From: Lycium barbarum
Taxonomy: Eukaryota > Streptophyta > Magnoliopsida > Solanales > Solanaceae
Assembly: GCF_019175385.1 (NCBI RefSeq)
Contig: NC_083344.1
Location: 24,678,231-24,742,230 of the forward strand
Direction of reading: 5' to 3'
DNA length: 64,000 bases
Shown here: positions 1 to 11,800 of the stretch, piece by piece
Layout: every line of letters begins with the position of its first letter
How positions within the stretch are numbered: position 1 is the stretch's first letter
Notes under the pieces: model-generated
What the model was told of the DNA's origin: nothing
Database searches by the model: none
What the model saw: the letters and a program-made list of their open reading frames with translations, nothing else
Program-made: the position numbers and the translations under genes

Positions 1-1540
1 TAAAACAAAACTTTTTGTGCAACACTTGGAAATCAATTGTTTCAAAGACATAAGGGTTCATATTTCATCACATCAAACATACGAATGCCAAGAAATATAT
101 ATAAGAGTCATAACGTGCTCGGATTGCGAATTTAGAATTTCCTAGAGGCTCGTGACATAATCTATTTATAACTAAGGCATGCCAAAAGCAGGAAGGTTTG
201 AGCTTTACATACCTCGTACGCGCTCCAAGCTAGCCCAACTCAAACTAATCCCAACCTACGCCTCGGGCTCCCCAAGGTCTACAAATACGTCAACGAATAT
301 CAAACATTAGACATAGGCACTTAGGCGATTTATTCCAAACTAACACTCAATTCTACAGAAATTTGGGCAGCATTTCCCCTGTAAATAGGCCAACCCCGAG
401 AATTTAACTCGGCCAAATAAACAATCACAACAACAATAACCAACCTAACAACTCCAATGACCAATCTGAAAGGCAATATAACATTAATAACTCTCTTTTA
501 CATCATTCTACAACATTCATAATATTCAATTAGACGGCTTACATTCAAGCCACATTACCGCTCATACATTGAATTACCAACCCGAACCCATATCAACAAT
601 ATTCAAGGACATTTTAAACAATTTACACAATATTTCCAACAATCCAACAATTGCTCCAATTTTCCCGAAAAACAATCCCAAACCCGAAAACACAACCATA
701 ACCCATTCTTGTCATGCAATATGATCTACATTCGGCCACACTACACATATACATATATTGATGATTCTTATTCTTTTCTCCACACTACACAACTAAATAT
801 GCTACATAGAATCAATTCATCAACCCAATCACAACACACACATCTACACGACCATACACACCATACACGACTCACCTCCAACTTACTATATTTCACAAAT
901 TTCATCCATATTAACATACTACAACATGCATAAAACGTTCACAACGCATAAAACAAGATCAAATCTTACCTTTCTTCTTCAACTCCACAAATAGGCTAGG
1001 GTTTGCAATCTACTAGACGGATGGTTTGATCGCTCCAACAACACTTCCACGTTACTTAGGGACCTTCAATTAGTGGATTTGCACCAAAGAAATATTTTTG
1101 GAATGGCTAAAATTGGACTTGGTTTTTCTTAGGCTTGGCCGAATGGTTGTTGTTGTTGCTCTTCAACTTCTTGATTTTTGCTAAGTGTAGAATGATAGAA
1201 GATGACTTAGAAGTCATCTTTTAGGCTCCTAAATGAACCCTCCAAGTGTCCATGGCCCACACATGTGTTGGACCATTTAAAATTGGCCACAAAGTGTGTG
1301 GGATCACTTTCAAAGCCACACGGCCAAAGGGCCTCTTTTGCAAGATTTTTAACTTCCAAATATATGACTTTTGGTCCCAACTTTTCTTAAGTGTTCCATG
1401 CCAACAATTTCATGTACAACCTATGTCTTAAAATGAAATCAAAGGTCAAAAGTCCCGACTTCATGTCCCGGAAAGGTCTTGGCCCTAACTTATCATAGTT
1501 AATCCGGATTGTCCCAATGTATAAAATACGGGACGTAACA
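1..1540 (-). mobile_element. Partial LTR on the reverse strand, related to solo LTR H
   Basis: Read on the reverse strand, the segment begins at 1540 with TGTTACGTCCCGTATTTTAT, which closely matches the start of the solo LTR at 38699. Further in, the stretch around 950-1100 (reverse) matches 39590-39700, including the AAGGTCCCTA run and the GGTAAGAT run. The other end lies outside the window, so I cannot tell whether this is a solo LTR or part of a whole element. The small ORFs inside have no recognisable domain and I treat them as chance. Confidence 0.7.
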
Positions 1541-1599
1541 ATAGTAACCTAGTTGTGTAGCTTGCTTGAGAACAAGCAAAGACTTTAAGTTGGGGTTGT
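1541..1599 (+). other. Polypurine-tract-proximal remnant of an Athila/Tat-like element (G)
   Basis: The short stretch contains CTTGAGAACAAGCAAAGAC followed by TTTAAGTTGGGG. It matches 45720-45757, the sequence just before the right-hand LTR of the same family. In this family it marks the 3' end of the internal region, so the LTR that follows was once a 3' LTR, or an LTR shared in a tandem. Confidence 0.6.
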
Positions 1600-2972
1600 T
1601 GATGTGCCATGAAATTAAGGCACACTTGATGCCTTTTGACGAGAAGTTTTACTTGTTTTTAAGCAGGTGTCGTTTTGATGTGTTTTTGTGTATTTTATGT
1701 AATTTGAGGTTGGAAAGACAAAAACAACGAAAATGCATAAGCTGGCACAAAAAGATGGAGAAGTACGAACCGTACTTATTTGTACGGGTCGTATTATTGG
1801 GTGTAATTGGCATGGCAAGAAACAGAAGCCCATCTTTTGGATGTTGATGATTACGGACTAGTGTTCCGGTCCGTAACTTTATATACGGACCGTATCTTAG
1901 TTAGTAATTTGAAGAGAAGAAGAACTGAAGGAAGAACGATACTGACCGTACTTCTAAATACGGTCCGTATAAGTGGCACGTAAATCTTGACCTAGACAAG
2001 GAGTCAGTGAACGTAATATTGATATACGCTCCGTACTTAATTGTACGGACCGTATCTTATGCCTTCAGGGGAAATTTCGTCAGTTGTAATTTCGTGTTTT
2101 TGAGACCTTATAAATAGTTTCTCGTAGGGTTTTATTTATTATTCATTGTCAGAATTTGTCTTTTGACTGGATATCATTGAATACTTTATTGTTTTGAAGC
2201 TTTTGAGACAGAATACAATTTACATCATCTTCTTTATTCAATACATAAGCCTTATGAATTCTTTAATATTTTGTTGCTCGTTCTTCAATATGAGTAGCCA
2301 AATTTCAAACTAAGGTTGTGAACCCAAGGATGGGTGTTATGTGAATGGGTTATTATTCTTGATATATGCATAATGGGTTGTTAGGGTATTATTTATTCTT
2401 CGTTCTTAATTACTACTTGATGGTTGCAAACATTAACTTAAGCCATAAACCTTACTTTACTTGGGAAAGTGAGTAGGGTTTGGTAGGGATAAATAACAAG
2501 AACTCAGGGCGTTAACCCTTATTTAATAAATTTGCTTAGGAATAAGATGAATTTACTTGGCACATATTAATCGTTCATCATATCCACTCTTTTATACTTG
2601 GGAAAATCATAAAGAGAAATAGTCCTTAATTATTGGGAAATATTAGGGATCAATTAGAGGTTAAGTGCATTCTTATAACAATCCATTAGAAGCGTATCAA
2701 GACTAATACCCATAGCATACACTCCATCTAAAGGGGGACACAACCTTGGTTTCTTTAATCCATTTATTACAATGAAAAGCAAATTAGTTAGTGAACAAAC
2801 AATCCTTTACAACCTTAACGGAATACGAAATTAGACCGCAATAAATTACTTAACTAATTTAGTAACCTTTTCGGACCCTATTCCCTGTGGGATTTGACCC
2901 CAACCTGGTTGAGTTACTATATTTGACATCGTCTGCTTCACGCCATTTAATAGGTGTAATTTGAGCGTATCA
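1600..2972 (+). repeat. LTR of Athila/Tat-like element G (left copy)
   Basis: The LTR starts TGATGTGCC after the polypurine region and ends GAGCGTATCA, an ending I recall for Athila/Tat-type LTRs in Solanaceae. It is 1373 bp long. It carries several TACGG(A/T)CCGTA palindromes between 1860 and 2060. The paralogous LTR at 45758-62499 is colinear but clearly more diverged from it than the LTR pairs of the younger elements are from each other. The sequence at 1683-1690 corresponds to the site where array B inserted in the paralogue, and so shows the empty site. Confidence 0.75.
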
Positions 2973-3720
2973 ACTAGGTTACTCCATATCATCCACAATA
3001 CCCCAATAAATATGGTGTCAATCACCGAGTGGCCACTCCATATCCCCCGGAAACTAGTGGCCAGGTAGAAGTCTCCTATCGGGAGATAAAGAGTATCTTG
3101 GCGAAGACGGTCAATGCAAACAGGACAGATTGGAATCGGAAACTTGATGATGCTCTTTGGGCTTACAGAACAGCATTTAAAACGCCTATGGGGACTTCCC
3201 CTTATAGGCTGGTTTTTGGCAAGGTGTGCCATCTGCCAGTCGAACTTGAACACAAGGCCTTGTGGGCACTGAAGAAGTTGAACATGGACTGGGAAAAAGC
3301 AACCAAGCTAAGGTCGTTTCTAATGAACGAAATGGATGAATTCCGGTACCATGCCTATGAAAGTGCGGCCTTGTACAAGGAGAAGATGAAATATTACCAT
3401 AATGTCAAGATCCTCAAGTGAGACTTCTAGAAGGTTGATGATGTCCTGTTGTATAACTTAAGGCTAAAGCTCGTCCCGAGCATATTGAAATCCAGATGGT
3501 CCGGACCTTTGCAAGTGGTGAGTATTTCACCTAACGGCTCAATGTAATTGAAGTCCAAAGATGGAACTCGAACATTTAGGGTGAATGGCCAGAGTGCGAA
3601 GAACCACCATTGGTGCTTTGATAGAGATAGGATCGTTGACAGACACAGGCTGAAGCATGGCTACACTCCTGACCCGGAGTAAAACGGAAACACTACCGAG
3701 CCGCAACATTAAATCAAGCA
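2973..3720 (+). pseudogene. Integrase C-terminal half of an Athila/Tat-like Ty3/gypsy element (broken)
   Basis: An open stretch up to 3421 encodes the second half of a retroviral-type integrase core followed by its C-terminal region. Recognisable are [17 protein letters not shown] with the catalytic Glu of the D,D-35-E triad just after it ([10 protein letters not shown]), then [12 protein letters not shown], and [19 protein letters not shown], a signature of the Athila/Tat group. The upstream zinc finger and first catalytic Asp residues are missing, because an LTR end abuts directly at 2972. After 3421 the same frame continues through two stop codons (near 3419 and 3428) and another near 3543, into a recognisable integrase tail (DDVLLYNLRLKLVPS, then RWSGPLQVV). 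It is a dead relic. The 393-base ORF begins at GTG, so no real start is implied. Confidence 0.85.
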
Positions 3721-4954
3721 CTGCTTGGGAGGCAACCCAAGGTTTTAAATTCCTGTATTTTTCTTTTGTTGCATTTTGTAGTTTTAGTAGCTTTTGTGTG
3801 GTTTGACGTTTGCTTTGGTGCAGGAAAAGTTAAGTGTGAAAGGCAGAAAAACGATCCATATTTATTTATACGGAACGTACTTTTAAGTCGTATCGATGAT
3901 AAACAAAAAATTTACTCACTGTTTTGTGCAATGAAAGAAATACTATCGGGAAGTACGGACCATATTTCGTTTTACGGTCTGTTTCTATGGGCGTAAAATG
4001 GGAGAAAAGAAAACTGAAAATATGCCCACAAAATGCGGACCGTACTTCAAAAAAGGGTTAGAAATACGGTCCGTACTTCAAAATACGGTTAGAAATACGG
4101 TCTGTATTTATGCTATGCCACATCATTAAAGACCAGGTACATATCTAAGAAATAAGTACGGACCGTATTCCAAGTCGGACCAGTGAAGAGTTTTAAATTA
4201 AAACCCACAACTTTCCCTCTTCCCCCATTTCACAAAACTTTAACACCATTCCCATTTTTCACTCCCACTAAACCCATGAACTTCAATCTATATAACAAGA
4301 AAATCATCCCTTAAATTCCTATACATCCATCACAAAAAGAAAAATCATCCAAATCCTCATCCACCTACTATCAATCGTTGACACGACCCTTTGCTCTGTC
4401 TTGAATTTTGTTTTCCCTTAGTTCTCAGTAACTCGCTCAACAAGTTCATCATCACAGGTATGTTAATGCTCTTATCACCTCTACTTTGCACCTTTTGGTA
4501 TGATTTAGTTAGTAGAATGATTACCATGATTTGAACCTAGGGTTTAATCGAAAAAGAAAAAGAAAAATAAGTGTGGTTAATGAAATTTTGGTTGGGGTGA
4601 GCATATTAATGTGGTTTAAGATTCATGGGGATGAGTAAATCGAAACCCCACAGAGTCTGAGGGCATTTCGATAGATGATTTCTATTTAGGAAATCCGAAA
4701 TTGTTATGCCCGCCAATTTTTTGACAAAATGGGTGAATTTTGAGCAACCCAACCCCAATAGGAAGGTAAGACCATGAAATATGTGTATTGTGTGGTGTGT
4801 GAACTTGGAATGAAGCAAAAAATCAAGTGTTGAAAAGAAATAAGGTCGATAAGGAAATACGACCAAAAACTGGCCCGTATAAAGTTATACGGACCGTATC
4901 CTGGGTCGTAGTTATACGAGCATAAATACGGACCGTACTTTATTGTACGGGCCG
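3721..4954 (+). other. 3' spacer of element G between integrase and the late ORF
   Basis: It begins with the CTTGGGAGGCAACCCAAGG block (3723-3741), which I associate with the sequence just past integrase in Athila-type elements. It then carries a cluster of TACGG(A/T)CCGTA palindromes (3850-4170) and a pyrimidine-rich stretch (4200-4330) that resembles a 5' untranslated leader. It ends at 4954, where LTR F starts with TGTAACGACCC. The continuation appears at about 43456. No ORF of note remains. The block at 4860-4950 again carries the palindromes. Confidence 0.55.
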
Positions 4955-6382
4955 TGTAACGACCCTGTCGGTCGTTTTGAGAACCAGTGCTTTAGTTTGT
5001 GTGTCATCTGTTCTAGAAGCTCCGTTATAATTATTTCGACTTGCTAGCCAAATTTCAAGTCAAACGGATATCATTTGGTCCACTTTGGAAAAAGGTTTCA
5101 CTTTGTAAATTTTTACATTCAATTATTTGGATAAATTGTTTATTGTGGGAAAACATACTCTGATTGGCGATCTGAAGATTCCGTTAAATTTGGAATATTA
5201 TTTATGATCTATAAAAATTGACAAACCTAATTTTAGAATTCGTTTGGTTTGTTTTTGACAATTTAGTCGGTTTTAATATTTAATATGCCTATTTATGGTG
5301 AAAAGATGGTCACGGGAAGAAATAAGACCTGGATCGGAGATTTGTTATTTCTGTTAGCTTCGTTTGATGTTTATGGCTTGTGGGGATGGGTGGCTCCATT
5401 CCCGAGGTGATCGGATGTGAATCGGAAAAGAAAATCTAAGTTTTGGAATTTTGAAGGCTTAAGTTTGAGAAGTTTGACCAAAAGTTTATGTTTGGGTAAA
5501 CATGCCCGTAATCGAATTTAGATAGTTTCTTTAGGTCCAGAATGTGATTTATGACTTATTTGAGTCGTTGGTTCGATTCATGAGAGGTTCGGGTGTGATT
5601 TAGGTGGTTGGTTGAGAAACTAGCTTTTTAGATGATTTGGAGTTGACCACGGTCAAAATCGGGTCAAGACGGTCCCGTTTGGATGTTTTGAGAGTTCAAG
5701 CAGGTTTGTATGATGATTTTGGACTTTTCCAAAAATTTCGGTTAGATTCCGATGAGTTTCGGATGTGTTTGGGTTGGATGGTGTTTATTTTTTGTTTCAA
5801 CATCATTTTGAGCAAAAAGGGTACCATAATGAGCAAACGACCTTCGTATTTCGATTGAACCGTATCCGTATCGTAATTTCGGAGCTATAGCAACAAGACT
5901 CATCGCGTTTCACCATCGTATGAAGGAGATATGGCCATTTTACCAAAGAATTTTACCTCTGATTTCTGGTGTAAATTTTGCTAAAAATTACGATTTTCCC
6001 CCAAGTTTGCCCTTAAAAATTCTGAATTCTTTCCAAAACATGAAAACATCATATCTCTCTCATTTTAAGACCAAATTGCGTGATTCAAAAGGCTATCTTG
6101 GGTGGAATTTCACTAGGATTTATTGGACTGGTCAAAAGTGAGCTTCGTGATCAATCAGTACCTAGTTTGGACTGAAACAACTGTTGCGTTTTCTTTCTCC
6201 ACTTGTTCGGGATTTAGTTACTTTTCTTACAAGTTTGGGAGCTCTGTTTGAGGTGATTTTTGCGGTGTTGTTCTCGTCTTAACGAGGGGGTAAGTATCTA
6301 ACCTTTATTTTGGTGTTTCCCCATGATTATTTTCATTGGTTATCGATTTTATCCGAGTTTGATTGGGGAAAATTGGGGTCTT
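4955..6382 (+). repeat. LTR of element F, first part
   Basis: It starts TGTAACGACCCTGTCGGTCG, a characteristic LTR start. It is interrupted at 6382 by a forward LTR (E) beginning TGTCATGCCC. The likely continuation is at 35266, leading to the LTR end and primer site at 37492. The two parts together give an LTR of about 3.65 kb. The small ORFs at 5637-5858 and 5920-6141 show no domain. The bases before the interruption, GTCTT (6378-6382), resemble GTTTT at 35266-35270 and may be a target duplication with one change. Confidence 0.6.
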
Positions 6383-8252
6383 TGTCATGCCCCTGTTAAA
6401 CCTTGGAAATTTCCCCCGCTAGCGTACAGTGATTAGGCCAATGAAGGGTATGACGTATATGGTGTTTTGACGAGGGACAACGTCCTTTAGACTGGTATTG
6501 AGGTGCTAAGTAATCGTTAAGAAGGTTCCATAAGGATCGGAGGTCAAACGAAATGACGAGAATAAGACTCAGTAAACTGATGGGTTATACGGTCAATTAT
6601 ACGGACCGTATAACATTATACGGCCGTATAATGGACCGTAAAAGAGTCACAGAATGAGGCAGAATGAGGTTGCTGAAGGGATGATTTTACGGTCAATTAT
6701 ACGGACCGTATAAAATTATACGGCCCCCGTATAATGTACCGTCAAGTTGACACAGGAAAAGGATAGTCATTGGAGCAGTTTTACGGTCGATTATACGGAA
6801 TGTATAAATTTATACGGACCGTATAATGGACCGTATAATGATGTTGGGACAGATTTCAATTTTTAAATAAGGACCCAAGTTCATTTTATCTTATTTCCTC
6901 TTCTCTCTCCACGACCCAACATCTCTCTAGAACCTTCCAAAATTCTTCCAATACAAGAATCCAAGTGGAAATTTGAGATCAACAACACCAAATCTATGAA
7001 ATCAAGAGTGTGAAACTCATCAAAAATTCATCTACATCAAGAAAATGCAAAGGAAGTGAAGTAGGGTTTTTAGTATAAAAGAGTATTGCTACTCAAGACT
7101 TGTTCCTACACCATCTAAGGTAAGTTTTATGACTCTCTCATAATGATTGAAGTATTTATACGCTAAGACACTTGGATTATAGAAGAGCGTAGCAAATGGG
7201 TCATAAAATGTGAATAGTGCCATAGTTGAATGATAGTTGGATTGAATCATGAATGTTAGTGTGTTGTGAGTATGAATACGTTATAAATGACATGTAGACC
7301 ATGAGATAAGTGTGATATGTGGGAAAATACGATAGCGAACCTGCAACCATAAATGTGGGAAAAATGAAGAGAAATGGTGGATCGTGGTTATTGTATATGA
7401 ATGATGATTATTGATTGCTATATTGTGATTGTTGTTGTAAGTGTTGGGAGTTGATATGGAAGATGGGATAAGTAGTATAAACAAAGGAAGTACTGCCCAA
7501 TTTTCTCTAGAAATAATAGTGCGTTCTTATAGTTGGTTAACTAACGATCGTATGAATCCTCTTTTTGAAGGTAGAGACTTGATATTGAAGGAGAATAAGC
7601 AGGCGCTAAATTGCTTAAACGAAAAAGGTATGTGAGGCTTAACTCTTCTTTCAAAAGGCATGAATCCTTCAAGCTTTCCACAAATCCTTCTATAAGATGA
7701 AGCTTAAGAGTCCTTCTATATATTAAATCCCCTATGAGCATGATAGTGATGACAATGAGCTAGAGTCTAGAGACTCAAGAAATTGTGGCATGAGGTTCCT
7801 ATAATGCTAATGATGCTATTATTGTCAACACTCGCCTTACGTTTTCTTCCCTTCAAGGCGAGGCATGATACTCATAAATGTTCGTAATACAATCGGGGAT
7901 TCACGACCTTACGTCACCCCGACATAGTATGATTGTCTTAAAGCCTAATGAATACTCTTAATGCTATTGTATGTTATGACAACAAGATGATAAGTAATGC
8001 TAACTTGTAACACTATGGGATACATGGAACTCTAAGAAATGATAACATAATGCTATGGCTTGAGATGTATAATAACGACGTGTTATGATTGATGTTTTGA
8101 TGATAAGATTCCACCGCGCCTATATGGCCGGGCATGTCACCGCTAATGCGGGCTGCGTATGATTCCATCGCGCCTATATGGCCGGGCAAGTCACCGCTAA
8201 TGCGGGTTGTGATGTTTACACCGAGCCGAGAGGGCCAGGCATGATCACCACT
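6383..8252 (+). repeat. LTR E, first part (forward), host of element A
   Basis: It starts TGTCATGCCCCTGTTAAACC. It is split by element A at the CCACT duplication (8248-8252 and 17776-17780) and ends GGGTCGTGACA at 18458. The reconstructed length is about 2.55 kb. A dense cluster of TATACGGACCGTATA-type palindromes lies at 6590-6840, followed by a CCTTCCAAAATTC leader-like region. The family is related to the LTRs of D by its CTAGCTGGGTCGTGACA end. No internal region is attached, so it is either a solo LTR or one end of a rearranged element. Confidence 0.65.
8107..8214 (+). repeat. Two 54-bp direct repeats inside LTR E
   Basis: Two adjacent near-identical units begin GATTCCACCGCGCC (8107) and GATTCCATCGCGCC (8161). 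Each contains TATATGGCCGGGCA and CACCGCTAATGCGGG, the latter a small hairpin. Comparable CACCG...GGGCCGGG hairpin repeats occur in LTR H (41398-41595) and in the B LTRs (47936-48150). Confidence 0.7.
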
Positions 8253-8696
8253 TGTCATGACCCGACTCGGGGCCGCGGGGAGCACCCGGTGCTAGCCCAC
8301 CCAGGCACCCTCTTAGCTTACTCTTATGCTTACATCTAGGTGAGCCACGTAATTAGACATACATTTCCATTCATTCATCAACTAGTCCCATTGGACGACA
8401 ACATCTTTAATCATCATAGGCATCTGTGCCACAACAATGTACATGGGCCGACAAGGCCAACAAAATGACATACAAAATATAGGCCGACAAGGCCTGACAT
8501 ATCTAACCATATACACGTGACTACGAGCCTCTAAGAAGAGTATAACATATAACATGAGCGGGACAGGACCCCGCTATGCCCATAATTACATACACAAAAG
8601 AATAAGTACCCAAAAGTTACGGCTCCGAAAGAAATGGAGCTCTGCTATGCAATCTCTGAATAAGCAGCTATGGATCAAGTCTGTCTCCCTGTGCAC

Positions 8697-8764
8697 CTGC
8701 GGGCATGACGCAGCGTCCACAACAAAAGGACGTCAGTACGAAGAATGTACTGAGTATGTAAAGC
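8697..8764 (-). promoter_or_regulatory. Conserved LTR core with two stem-loops (element A)
   Basis: On the reverse strand this reads CTTTACATACTCAGTACATT, then a CAGTAC/GTACTG inverted repeat, then ACGTCC...GGACGC, then GTCATGCCCGCAGGT. The same layout occurs in LTRs of B, C, D, E and H. The second stem changes by compensating pairs: ACGTCC/GGACGT in E, CCCCCG/CGGGGG in B. I infer a functional RNA element, perhaps near the R region or polyadenylation signal; its function is unknown. Confidence 0.55.
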
Positions 8765-10069
8765 ATGATCAACATCGATATATAAGCATAATGAACAACA
8801 TATGAAATAGCATAGGAGGGGAGACAATAATATCATCGTCATAGTACTTACCTGCCTTTCGTAGGACTTTCCATTTTTTCATACATATTAGTACACCTAC
8901 GTCATCATCTGTATTCCATAATAATGTTCGTACCATACTTGTGCTCATATTCGTATACATGTCCTTATTCGTATTCTTATACATAGTCTTATCACATTCA
9001 TATTCATATTATATACATAGTCATTTCATATACATAGCATTTACATAGCATACCCGACCTCATAGGATCGGTGTTTCATACATACTTGGCCAACCAAGGC
9101 TCAAGGTTACTCATACCTGGCCCTACCAAGGCTTCAGGGTTATCCGTACCATCTGCAGAGGTGTGCGGGGGTTTTGTAATCATATACATACTTTATACAT
9201 ATTCATATACATATATCCTACCCGGCGTTATAAGCTCGGGGTGTCATTATAGCCCTTCATAGGCACATGTAAGTATAATAGCCCGTAGGCACCTTTAGCA
9301 TCATTATTATTATGATCATCATCACTATCATCATCATTTTCGCTACATTTATATCTTATGCTTACTCGTCATATGGGGTGCGTAGTACAATCGTAGCACA
9401 TATCGAGGATCGTGAGCTTATGAGCTCGGAGTGTCAATCATTTTAATACAACATACTCATATAGAGGATTTAAGAGTTTGGCCAAGGAACCATGCCTTAT
9501 GAAAGAAGGGTTAGCCTTACATACCTTTTCGTCGGACTATTCTACACTTGCGCGCTTCCTTCCAATGCTAGCGTCTATACCTTCATTAATATCATAACAA
9601 TGGCCATTAGTCATTCACGTTATCCACATTATTTAGATACCTTAATTTGCCTCTAATTCACCCATATTCATGGTCATAACATCCAACTTCGTCCATTCGT
9701 CTAAAGTGTCTAGTTCATGATCTTAGTACCATTTATAATGCATTCATATCACAACATAACAACATTCATGATTCAATTCAAACTATTCCTCAAAATGTCA
9801 CTATTCATCATTCACGACCAACTTGACCATATTTTATAATCCATGTATTTCAACTCTTCAATACCTTAAACATCACGTAAAAATCATGAATCTTACCTTA
9901 GAAGTTGTAGGAACAAGCTTTGGTTAATAATACTCCACTTTGAGCAAAACCCTAATTTTTCTCCATTTGGATTTCTTGACCTAGATTATCTTTGATGATG
10001 TTCTTACTCTTGATTCACCTTGTTTTATGTTGTTGATCCTCAAATATCCTTGAAAACGTGTATATCCTC

Positions 10070-10109
10070 AAATCTGCCCAGTGGCACTTTACGACCACTG
10101 GGCAGATTT
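10070..10109. repeat. 15-bp inverted repeat at a deletion scar
   Basis: Left arm AAATCTGCCCAGTGG at 10070-10084 is the exact reverse complement of CCACTGGGCAGATTT at 10095-10109, with a 10-base spacer. In the sister LTR (around 17258-17665) the left arm is absent and about 370 bp of other sequence stands there. The arm therefore arose with the deletion. Confidence 0.9.
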
Positions 10110-10225
10110 CAAATCTGCAACTTTTCGTATTTCTTAGACTTCTCATTCTAATCGTCCACATCCATTTGCATGCATTACTAGTCCATTTACTTGCGCTCCA
10201 ACGGGAAATTTTCCGAGGTGTAACA

Positions 10226-10260
10226 TTCTTCCCCCCTTAAGAACATTCGTCCTCGAATGC
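10226..10260 (-). promoter_or_regulatory. Polypurine tract and preceding inverted repeat (element A)
   Basis: On the reverse strand, CATTCGAGGACGAATGTT (10242-10260) can fold into a stem with an AGGA loop. It is followed by TTAAGGGGGGAAGAA directly before the LTR start TGTTACACC. The purine run is the expected plus-strand primer. The inverted repeat recurs at the same place in B, C and D. Confidence 0.8.
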
Positions 10261-10432
10261 TAAAGTACTCGGGAATTCTAAAACAAATTTCGCCAGAGTT
10301 TCGCCTATAATATGGCGCTACCAACCTGTCACCACAACCCATAATATCGATGCCTCACAGGGCCACAACACAATAGCATACCAAATTTGGCCACACACGA
10401 CCCAAAAGCATAAAAAGGGAATTATACATACC

Positions 10433-11800
10433 TTATGATTTTGACGTCTCATCTTGGCCCTCGTCCAAAGGCTGGAATAAATGTGGGTATTTAGATCGCA
10501 TGCTCGCTTCCGCTTCCCACGTCATTTCCTCTCGTTTACTGCTTCTCCATAGAACCTTAACTGAGGCCACTTCTTTGTTTCTAAGCCTCCGTACTTGCCT
10601 ATCTAATATGGCAATGGGTACTTCTTCATAAGTCAATTTCTCTGTCACTTGTACATCATTTACTGGGACGATCCTAGTAGGATCTCCGATACATTTTCGA
10701 AGCATCGAGACGTGGAATACTGGATGAACTGACTCCAATTCGGAAGGTAGATCTAGCTCATAGGCCACTTTGCCTATCTTGCGTACAATTTCATATGGCC
10801 CAACATACCGGGGACTGATCTTCCCTTTTTTGCCAAATCTCATTACGCCCTTCATCGGCGACACTTTCAAGAATACCCAATCTTTCACTTCGAACTCTAA
10901 GTCCCTTCGACGATTATCTGTATAAGACTTTTGACGACTTTGAGCCACTAACAACCGACCTTGTATGAGCTTGACCTTCTCTATAGCTTGCTGGACCAAG
11001 TCTGGCCCTATCAACTAGGCCTCTCCTGTTTCGAACCACCCAATCGGGGATCTACACTTTCGCCCATATAAAGCCTCACACGGTGCCATTTGAATGCTGG
11101 AATGGTAACTATTATTATAGGCAAATTCAATGAGTGGCAAATGATCATCCCAATTTCCTCCAAAGTCTATCATACATGCTCGCAACATATCCTCCAGAGT
11201 CTGAATAGTACGTTCAGCCTGCCCATCGGTATGTGGATGAAATGTCGTGCTAAGGCGCACTTGGGTCCCTAAACCCTCTTGGAAAGACCTCCAAAACTTG
11301 GTTGTAAACTGAGTTCCTCTATCGGAGATAATAGATACTGGAACACCGTGAAGTCTCACTATCTCTTTAAGATAAAGCTTTGCATAATCTTCTGCCACAT
11401 AGGTCGTCCTGACCGGTAAGAAATGAGCTGATTTGGTAAGTCTATCCACGATCACCCATATGGAATCATATTTACGTCGAGAACGGGGTAAGCCTGAAAT
11501 GAAATCCATATTAATCACTTCCCACTTCCACGTCGGGATTTCTATAGCTTGCAATAATCCCCCCGGCTTTTGGTGCTCGATTTTCACTTGTTAGCAATTT
11601 GGACATTGAGCTACAAACTCCGCTATATCTTTCTTCATCCCATTCCACCAATATATGGACTTAAGATCATGATACATCTTCGTCGCTCCAGGTGAATGGA
11701 GTAACGGGAACAATGAGCTTCTCTCAAAATCCGGTGGCGTAGACCTGCCACATCAGGGACACATAACCTGCCTCGGCATCGGAGAACTCCATCTCCTGAA
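10433..11800 (-). pseudogene. Integrase with C-terminal chromodomain-like tail of element A (broken)
   Basis: The reading, on the reverse strand, starts with an HHCC zinc finger (REAH, SIH and CPNC near 11600-11720). The catalytic core follows: [20 protein letters not shown] with the first Asp, [14 protein letters not shown] with the second, and [19 protein letters not shown] with the Glu. Then come the GPF-like region (KGKISPRYVGPYEIVRKIG) and a tail RRLRNKEVASVKVLW plus MTWEAEASMRSKYPHLF, typical of Tekay/Del chromoviruses. Lesions are a one-base deletion near 11690 that shifts the zinc-finger frame, a TAA at 11591-11593 where CAA or CAG is expected (between CPNC and QVK), and a TAG at 11015-11017. 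The last piece, 10433-11014, is open. It ends at the TGA before the polypurine tract. Confidence 0.9.

Larger units (their letters stand above)
8253..10225 (-). repeat. 3' LTR of element A (internally deleted)
   Basis: It runs on the reverse strand from TGTTACACCTCGG at 10225 to TGACA at 8253. It is 1973 bp against 2325 bp for the 5' LTR. The difference is one deletion of about 350 bp near 10062, which removes exactly the TACGGTCCGTA palindrome cluster. Elsewhere the two LTRs are colinear and differ by a few percent by eye. The conserved LTR core hairpin is at 8697-8764. Confidence 0.9.
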
